From assembly GCA_002205965.3 (NCBI GenBank), contig NADL03000642.1, forward strand, positions 1 to 64,000: 64,000 nucleotides of DNA, read 5' to 3'. Below, piece by piece: positions 55,301 to 64,000 of the stretch. The stretch is from Kappaphycus alvarezii. Taxonomy: Eukaryota; Rhodophyta; Florideophyceae; Gigartinales; Solieriaceae. The stretch's first letter is position 1; every line of letters begins with the position of its first letter. The notes under the pieces were generated by a model that saw only the letters and a program-made list of their open reading frames with translations, was not told the DNA's origin and made no database searches. A program made the position numbers and the translations under genes.

Positions 55301-58300
55301 AATGGTTTCTTTCGTGTCATCAGTGAGAGGATTCTAGCTAGAAGAATGGTACTGATCTAATATCGCTCGAATTACCTGACTTTTATGGCTAACTTCAGCA
55401 CCGTATTTCATTACGTTGTTGAGCCCGGCGCAACGCCTTAATGATGCGATTACGACCTGGGTAGATAAACTTAAGACGAAGGGCTCACTTTATGAAATCA
55501 AAGACATCTGATACCGCTGAAGTCACATCTAGAGATTTCTATGCAAACATCTTCAAAAACCATGGGATGTCGGTCAATGTGAACTCTGATAGAGACAGAA
55601 ACTTATTTTCAAAGTGTTTGTAGTTACTAATGAGTTGCAGTAGGGTGTCGGTGATAATTTTAGCTCTAAGAGACCCACAAAAAGGAGTGGCTTCCGAAAC
55701 TTGGAACCTGTTGATAAAGAATCACAATCGCCGTTGTTGATCTCATTATTAACATGAAATGGACAGTACGTTTCCTTCTACAGCATTTGTGTGTAATTTG
55801 GCCGAGAGAGACAACTTATGTATGTAATTGTTTGATCGCAATAGAGATGGAATCCTAAATCGCTCTAAACTTTCCACCTAGCAGGAACATAACTCTTCAG
55901 AGCTAGGGTGATTATCGGACCAAGCTAAAAGTTTCTCAGAAATAGTCCAATTTTTCTAGAGGGTTGCTAAAGCTCGTCGAGGTGCTTATCATCCAATGAA
56001 ATACTGGATCAGAAACTATAATGTAATTCGAAAGCTTTTTTCAATTTTTATATGATTAAAGATGCCTAATATTGATCGAAGGACCCTTAAAAAGCTTGGT
56101 GTACGAAGATTTCTGCTATTACTGGCTAACGAGCTAATTGATATGAAAGCTTTTCAGTTCGATATTTTTGCTCATTTTGATATCCACTTGTTCATTCATA
56201 CTGATCCCAAACAGTACATCTGGATGAAGCATATGAAAATTCGGTGCAACTTCCCCCTAGGAATTGATTTTAACGTTTTTCTTACGGCTCTGATCAGGAT
56301 CTTTTCGAAACGTTGAATCGTAAGAAATCGCTTTTTAATAAAAAATGAAGATTTGAACATGTGATGAATGAAAGCATGACTAGGACTCAGACCATAAACT
56401 AGAGATACGAAAATGTAATGATAGTGTATCCTTTCATCAACGTAAATTATCTAAAATTTCCATATTCTTCTTTAAAACATACCATTTGCAGCCTCGTCAA
56501 CTGTACTCGGACTTGTTCCAATTACAATTCCAGTTCTATTAATATCCACATCATCCAAGTATTGCTGCAGCTTCTCCGTATTTTTTCGAATCATGTGTTC
56601 CTGCCCCGTTGATATAGGGTATTTCTTTTTATTAAGGAATAACTTCATTATTAAAGTAAAACGTTTTATAACAACTCTTGGTACTAGTGAAGGTGAGAGT
56701 AGTGAGAGCTCTGCTTACGCTAATGTAATATTGAGAACCTGAAAAACGAAATAAAAAGTTTCATGGTATTCAAAGGAATTTCTTAATGAAGCATACAAAT
56801 TGTTGTAATATTCCAAATCTCAAATATTTTTGCAAGCATTGTCTGCAAAAATGTACATTGGCATCATTTTTTCAATCGTCGTCCACTCTTTTGAACCAAA
56901 AAATTAGTTAACTAGACTCGAGAATAGAATGTGCATTACCAAATCATCGGGAATTGAAATGTTTCCTTGGTATAAGAAATAAGAACCAAATTGGAACTAA
57001 AAGTAAAAATCAAGTTATAACCAGAGAAAAAAACCCGCGAAGAGAACTAGTCCGTTATAAATCAAGACCAGTTGAGATATTTTTCTTCTTGGTCTCAAAA
57101 ATATCTTCGATGGTATTCAAGATGCACTGAAACTAAAAGATGTAATATAACTTATTTCTGAAAAACGTCTCCAATGAAGCCAACGGGCTTAGATACGAAG
57201 CGGAAAGTATTTGGTACATCTTAAAATCACTACTGTCAATATATCACGAAATAATATCTGAAGAACAATGAAATGAGGAACTAGAACGTTTTCACAAATG
57301 TACGTGGCGGGACATTTTATGATCCTTATGGTTTAAGAATACATCAAAACAGAGAAATAACTCATATGCAGAGACCGTAGTGGCGTAAAGAAAGGAAATT
57401 TTCATGAAATGGGTTTTATTGCAATCTCTTTTGTGCAATTAGGCATTAACTTGTCAAAAGGCCGTAAGATACAGTAACAGTCCTGAAAAAATCTATGCGG
57501 TGAAAAAGAGTAATTTATAACTCCATTCCTGCAATCCCCTTTGGATAAGGGCAACCTAAGGCGTAGGTGTAGATCTTAACACTAAATATGTAATGGAAAA
57601 AAACCATTAGAGTTAACTAAGTATAATTATCTCGTTTCAGGTTCGAGCTAACCCCTTTAACTTTTTAAACTGATTCATAATCCTTGAATCAAGGATCAAC
57701 CATCCATTTTTAATATTTATGATCAGTACAAAAACTTTGTACTACTATTTAGAAACCGCGTCAATGATGTAATTTTGGAAGTAGTTCAGATTGACTCACA
57801 TGTTCTCGATTGAATCTTTTAAACTGTCCATTTCTGATACGGGTTTAGTCTTTATGCAGTCAATATTCATATTTTTTGCAAAATAAGGTGCGCAAACAAG
57901 CACAGTAAGTCTATATTACGACAAAGTCAAGAATATTGCATCATTTTTGGCAAATTTTGGGCAATTTCTTTCAAATGGTGTATACATCCCGCGATAAAAT
58001 CTTTTTAGTAGCTAGAATTTGATTCTGAAAAATTCAAACCTTTTTCAAGAACTTTGTTTTCATGGTATCCAGCGCCAGGATTTAATAATAATATTCCTGA
58101 TACAACAACAAGTATTTGTATTTTGGGACAAAAGATATGATCTGACTAGATTTTGGGTGGTTATTTCTTCTCTATGGTTTTCCTACATTGATTCTAAACT
58201 ATACAAGAAAACATATTTACTTGTTACAAACAATTTATATTTACTGTCAGGTACCGAAGCACTGTTTTAACTATTTGACCCTACTTTTTCAATGTACGAA

Positions 58301-60700
58301 GCGTGGATCAATTTTCGGTATTGAATAGACAAAATTGTCTATAATAAATTTAGTATTCATGCGATCACTGAGACTTTTTATATCTTACTGTTTTGTAATG
58401 TATTCGATTTTTGGTATCAAATTTAATTTATGACCAAACTGCAAGAACTCTGATGTAATATCAAGTGTTAAAAATTGCTTAATGAGCTTTATTTCATTTC
58501 ATTGGTAACTTTTCTCTATTTTGGCTTGTGTTCCTAATTAATTATTTTTCTTTAATAGACACAAGGCTTCCTAATATTTGACTAAGAAGAGTCATTATTA
58601 CCTGAAGTTGAAAAGTTGGCTTGAAAAAATCAGTAAAATTTCAAAGCCACTCTCATTGATGGAAAAGTATGTTGGAACCGTAGTTTTATTATCTATTTCG
58701 CAAATCTTCCTGTTTTTTCCAAAACGATCTTAGTTCTAAAAAAATTGCACGGTATAGAAGAGGAAGTTAAATTTTTGCTCTTTACCGTTTCTTTTACGCT
58801 TGAAGGAAAGCAAATGCTCAGAAGAACACTTCAAAATCCTCCGAAAAGAATTAAAATATGGCTTTCGCGTAGATATTATAGCCAGCTCCACCTATAATGG
58901 ACCTCTATACTGCATTTATGACTTTTGCGACGTTGAAAAGGAACAAATTTAACGAAATTCTGGCCGAGCTTTACAATAATTAGCACCATCCGATGTTCAC
59001 AGAGGATTACAACTTGACCTAGAAATTAAAAAGAAAAGAAGAATTGACAATGGTTTGTTATAAACTAATCTACGCTGCATCCAAATTGACCTGCATATTC
59101 TCGTGCAAGAAAATATAAAAAGATGCCTTAGAAACTAGGCGGAGATGCCAAACGAAGAAATTTTTATATTGAAACAGACTGCAAACCATGAGGAGTACAT
59201 AAATGGGGTTTTCTGACAAAAAGGTACGTGATTTTTTTGTTATATCTCTGCCCGGTAGCTGCCAGCGATGACGTGGTAAATAACTAAAAATATTTTCATA
59301 GGAGAATCACTTCAGAAGTTGGAGTCAAAGGCAAGTAGTGACGAAATACGTCATTAACACACTGGTTGGGCAAAATGAAGCCTTGAAAGACCTCTGTTTT
59401 GAAGTATACGGGTTCAAGATATTAAAATGAAATCGTAATAGAGTTTTATAGGCTACAAAGTAGAAAAAAGCTGATAAATTGAACCCCACGTTCAAGATTT
59501 GATGTGTTCCTGAAATTACTTTAAAGTTTTAGATAGCTCTTCTCATTCTTTTTTGCCCGAAATGGTTTCAATTTTGGCAAGTACAGGTTTCAGCATGCTC
59601 TTGAGTATTATAATAGAAAATAAGTATCAATGAATCGCACATGTCCTTTTTTTCCGTCCAGCGTATCTTATATTTTAATACATTGTCCAGCTTAGCATGA
59701 TTTTTCGGCAAATTCGGCCGTCAGAATATCCCTTTCGATGATAAGATATGAAAAGTTGGCCTCCTTGTCATTATTATCTCAAGAAATGTATCAGAAAAGC
59801 ACTTTTTAGTCAGCTGAATTTACTTATTAATTTGTTAAAATTATTTCGTTTTTCGTAGATACGGAAAACAGGGAAAAAGATACTGAATTTATTAGCGAGA
59901 GTTACGAATTAACAATCGAGACGAAGCTCAACTCAGCATTTACTAGTGGAAAAAACTATCTGCTCTTCTTTACGTGTAAAGTAGCGATTCATGACTTCAA
60001 AGGTGGCGAAACCGCCCTCTTGTCGGAATAAACATTTTCTATTTGAAAGGCCCTATTAAGTCGTTTTAAATTACTTTGATTCGAATACGGAACCATTTTT
60101 GGGAACAAATCGCTATTATTAATGGCATTAATTGCTGAATATAACGCTTCGGTTTGCCTTGCTGATTACGCTAAACTCCGAGGCGTACAAAAAAGAACTT
60201 GGAAGGTTAGGGATCGTACTGCTAAGTGCTTTTAGTTAATTTTCGTGGTCCAACGACATGTAAGTGGTGTTACAGGGCAAACGATAGTGGAATTATGTAC
60301 AAAGGCCACACATATACATGAACACAGCCTCCAGGACTCATGAAGAAGAGATATTGAATGTATCTGATGGCTATGTTAATGCAGAGGCAGAGATGCGCAA
60401 CAAAGACATGGCGCTAGCTTGCTTTTTCATGCCAATCGCTCCGACTTGCAAGGCAGCGGTGAGTAGACAGAGTTGCCTGGAAAAGGTCTGTTAGTTTCTG
60501 AAGACAATGTTTCAGACTGTTTTTGAAGCTTCGATATATGCGAATCTATCAAGGCTGTAGAGTGTTTCACTTGAAAAGGGCGAAAAGATTATTGTTTTCT
60601 CGAACAAGATATTAGAGTTGGCTAATGAACTGGAAAGCGCAGGGCATCCAAATACGTAGTTAGAGCGAAAGCATGCACTACTAAGATGATTTCCAAGAGA
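52320..60700. other. AT-rich, nearly featureless region
   Basis: About 8.4 kb of AT-rich sequence with short frames on all strands and no clear gene. Some stretches look like worn copia sequence (for example near 52,820-53,600 and 55,420-56,320) but the evidence is weak. No LTR pairs, tandem repeats or RNA genes were seen. Long-decayed retroelement sequence is the most likely content. Confidence 0.45.
56062..56316 (+). mobile_element. Possible copia RT trace
   Basis: The frame here includes VRRFLLLLANELIDMKAFQF then DI and DPKQYIWMKHMK, which recalls the copia RT block (R-x-LLALA ... K-x-x-QFDI ... IYM-x-QP). The canonical following motifs are not seen. A fossil at best. Confidence 0.3.
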
Positions 60701-63700
60701 TTTAGATGTCACCGTCGAAGCAATTATAAGCACTGTGAATACGTAACATGAAGCAGTTCCCGAGCTGATTTTGAGAGTAACACTTTTGGCGGAGACAGAC
60801 GAGAGCGTAAAGAAGGCACTCCTGACCCATAAAGTTGAGCAGAGCTTGAATTTCTACACGTGTGGTAAGCTGGGACAGCTATCAAAGAGATGCCCTTATA
60901 GGAAAAATATGCATGAGAAGAGAAGCTGCGTCATTTGCGGCAAATCAATAAATATTGCTACAAATTGCAGAAATGAGAAGTGCAATGAGGACGAGGCTAC
61001 AGCGATGATAGCATTACCTGAAGCATTACTTGTAGACCACAAAGGCAAGAAGTCGGAAAATAGGATACTAGACTCTGGGTGCACGAAGCATATGTCTAAC
61101 CGCATTGGGAATTTTTCCTTATTCACAGTAGGAAGCGGCGTGGTGAGAGCTGTAAATCATTTTTTTTCAATTCTGTTGGATATGGAACGGTAATGATTAC
61201 ACCTGCGGTGCAGGGGGTGAGAAAGGAGATTGACCTACAAAATGTAGGCTGCGTGCGCGACTTGATGAAAAATATAGTATCTCTTTCTCAAGCAAGAAAG
61301 AAGTAATAAAAGATTGTAATCGACGAAGAGGAGAACTAATCCCATTACGGTGTCGTAGAAATTATTCATGAGCAAACTGATGAGGTTAAAATAGTTCTCA
61401 TGCAGATAAGCGATGGACTGTATGACCCAATGGTTAGCGTTTGCAATGGCGATACAGACATTTTCAGTGCCAAAAGAAAAGCGTAGTATCATCAACTACT
61501 AGGTTATTGCAGCAGGGACATTTTGCTCGCTACCGCACCTCATGAGACTAGTATGAAAGGGAAGATATTGAAGAAGACGTGTCAAAATGTGAGTCAAGCA
61601 AGTTTGAAATGTCGACCCGAGCACACGGGAGATCCAAAAAAAGGAAACCTTCGTCAAGAGGCAGGCTCATAGTGTTACGTATATGTTTTTGGACCCATAA
61701 AACACTAATCGCTTGGCAAATCAAAATTCTTCGCCATTTTATTGTACAAATACAGCGGGTACTCGATTTTCTGTTTCTTAGGCAAGAAGATTGAAGCACC
61801 GGGGATGTGATTGACATGATTAAAGAGTTAGGGAATGTTTTCAACGACAGGGTAGGTAAATTAGCATGTTCCTACCGAAAGACTGCGAAGTGGGTGACAT
61901 CTGACGGAAGGGACGAATACGTAGAAAACTCGTTCCAGAATTGGTTGAAGAAAAAGGGAATCGTACATGAAGTTACAACGCATATTCTCCGTAGTCAAAG
62001 GGATAGGCAGAGCGACAAAGTTGTACACTTTTGGATATAGCGAGAACAATTATTCCCTATGCTCGAATTAAAGTAGAAAGTATGAACAGAAGAGTCAATA
62101 CTGCGTGCTTTATACGAAATACGTTTGGTGACCCAAAGTTTCCAAATTAATAAAACGCCATTTGCGCTCATAAATAAGCACGAAACGGACGTGGGACACA
62201 TTCTAAAGTTCAGATGAAAAGTTTTTGCATATAAAACAAAAGAGAAACGGGGTCGAAAGTTTGTAGAAGTAGAGCAACACGGGGATTTTTGGTGGGGAAC
62301 TGCAAAGGGGATACATACGGAGCCCTCACTCTTACAGATTCGAAAATAATTGAGAGTAAGGATGTGAAATGCAATGCCGACATGGAAGTAACCTGAAAGC
62401 AGAGGAAGGTAATCTAATATGAAAAGAATGAATGAATGACAATGAAGTCATCATTGATGACTACGAATCTGGTGAGGTTGCAGTAATTGGCAGAGACCAT
62501 AGATCGGCAGATAAAAAACGGGAATTTCTGATGGGAAGACTTCAAATAATGGGGCAAATCTAAGCGTGAACCATGAACACAGTAACATAGAAAATTGTGA
62601 TGGGACAGTTGAAGAAACCGCACCGCATCTAGCATACTACCCTGCTGTTTGCCGAAATAATCGTCACACGTCAGGAATAACAACCAGTCGGTTGGGGTAT
62701 GAGGAAGCTAGCACAATCGTAGATGAAATTATTGATGACGGCAGTAATCCAAAATTGTACGCAGAAGATGCTGCTTGCTGAATAGACGCAATGAAATACG
62801 AGATAAATTCTTTGAGAAAATGAGCGCTTCTGAGCTATGCAACTTACCGGAAGGGAGAAAAGTGATTAAAGCAAATTGGGTGTTTGATCCTAAACGTAAC
62901 GCAAAAGAAGAGGTGGAAAAATATAAAGCGAGGTTGATGGCGAAATGTTTTGTACAGATACATGCGATAGATTTCACAAACTTTTTTGCCCCGGTCGCAA
63001 AGTACCCAAAAACTCAGCTATTTATTGCTTTGACAGTGAGTTTTGGCAGGCATAGACCTCAAATTGATGTCAAGAACGAATTAGTCAATGAACCGTTAAA
63101 GGAGGATATTTATATAGAATAACCCCCTAGTTTTGTTGAAAAAGGCTCAGGTGGGCGAGTTTATTAACTCAAAAAGGCGCTTTATGGATTTCGGCAAGCT
63201 CCGATGGAATGAAATGACCGCCTATACAAGTTCTTATTGTCCCTCAGTTGCGAAAAGCTTAAGGCAGACCAAACATTGTATCCTTGTCAGAAAAGCGAAA
63301 ACATTGTGCTTTTAGTAGTGTATGTAGATGTAATTTTTTTCACCGGGAGCAATAGAGGATCTGTGGAAGGGGTGACTAGGGATTTCAAGAATACGTCTGA
63401 GATACGAGTGTTTGCTAAGATTAGAATATTCTTGAAATTATCAGTGAAAGATTCCGGAAGTACCATCAAGATTCACGACAAGGATATGACGGAGAGAATT
63501 CTCAAGTTATTCAAAAAAGAGAACTGAAGACCAGTCGCGACGCTCCCAACTCATGGAATAGAACTATTATAGTAGTCCTTAAGAGAGCTAGCGGATGCGA
63601 CTCCTTAGAGGCAACTGATCGGCGCTCTCATGCACCTTGATAGTAAGGCAAGGCCGGATATTTCCTTTGGTCATAACTCACTCGCACGATACATGCACCG

Positions 63701-64000
63701 CTCCAGTGATACGTTTTGAATCACGGGGAAACATGTACTCAAGTACCTCAAGAGTACAGCTGGGATGAAGAGTAACTACAAGAAAACGGAAGTTACAGAA
63801 GTGATGAGATTCAGCGATGCGAACTGGGCAGAGGAAAAGCCAACTCGAAACTCAATTAGAGGCCAAACATTTTGACGTGCCGAAAAATTGATCAGATTTC
63901 GCTCTTAGCAACAAACAGTGGCAGCTCAGAGCTCAAAAGAAGCGTAATTTGTTGCATTGGCATTTTTATAAGAGAAGCACTCTGAGTGAAGAAGTTCAGA
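60701..64000 (+). mobile_element. Ty1/copia element D, decayed, runs off the window
   Basis: Fossil on the plus strand. Gag zinc knuckles (FYTCGKLGQLSKRC and CVICGKSINIATNC) lie near 60,850-60,970. The protease motif ILDSGCTKHMSN is near 61,065, and an integrase trace is near 61,800-62,040. RT (KANWVFDPKRNAKEEVEKYK, then ARLMAKCF and QIDVKNELV) is near 62,870-63,090, with VVYVDVIFFTGS near 63,315. An RNase H start (SDANWAE) is near 63,815. The order is copia. It is not closely related to copia A. Old, with many breaks. LTRs were not found. Confidence 0.8.

Noticed and set aside
58019-58270. 83-codon open frame in the AT-rich tract
   Set aside because: Composition is that of AT-rich random sequence and no motif is seen, so it is probably chance.
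1-64000. CRISPR arrays, tRNA genes, prokaryotic operons
   Set aside because: No regularly spaced direct repeats, no convincing cloverleaf sequence and no ribosome-binding-site-led gene clusters were seen. The content is eukaryotic.

Overview
The window is eukaryotic and dominated by retrotransposons. It holds Ty1/copia, Ty3/gypsy and restriction-like-endonuclease (RLE) LINE families, many nested in one another. Only two kinds of apparently intact host-type gene are seen: a duplicated 815-codon FAD/NAD(P)-binding-type protein and a 560-codon SRPK-like protein kinase. Both read open from end to end with no visible intron. Compact single-exon genes in a retroelement-rich genome with abrupt composition changes would suit a florideophyte red alga such as Chondrus. 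That is an inference from style, not an identification.

Layout. 1-237: 3' end of a LINE. 490-6,553: a second LINE split by a complete copia element (673-6,174, minus strand, CCCAA target duplication). 6,767-7,668: 3' part of another LINE. 7,679-10,170: decayed gypsy element. 10,476-11,435: unrecognised gene remnant. 11,419-18,155 and 26,625-34,790 are the arms of a large inverted duplication, each carrying one copy of the FAD gene (14,149-16,596 plus; 28,184-30,631 minus). The spacer between the arms is a diverged copia element into which a young copia element (20,612-26,157, ATCGA duplication) has inserted. 34,791-44,183 is a GC- and CpG-rich block with a decayed chromodomain-bearing gypsy element. 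44,184 onward holds a copia fragment, then a LINE (45,366-47,756) carrying a solo copia LTR (47,010-47,563, TCATG duplication). 48,040-49,722 is the SRPK-like kinase with a TATA box. 49,958-52,310 is a cluster of LINE tails. 52,320-60,700 is AT-rich and nearly featureless. 60,770 to the end is a decayed copia element running off the window.

Three observations stand out. First, all the LINE families share a similar 3' terminus (A-ACCCA-AATTCCCCC-like, no poly-A), and several insertions consist of almost nothing but this tail, 41 to about 100 bp long, flanked by 7-12 bp target-site duplications. Second, the copia family has a primer-binding site complementary to the anticodon arm of initiator tRNA-Met, the half-tRNA priming known from Drosophila copia, and the ATG inside that site appears to be the gag start codon. 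Third, the inverted duplication keeps both FAD genes open with six visible residue differences in 815.

No CRISPR array, rRNA or tRNA gene could be supported.
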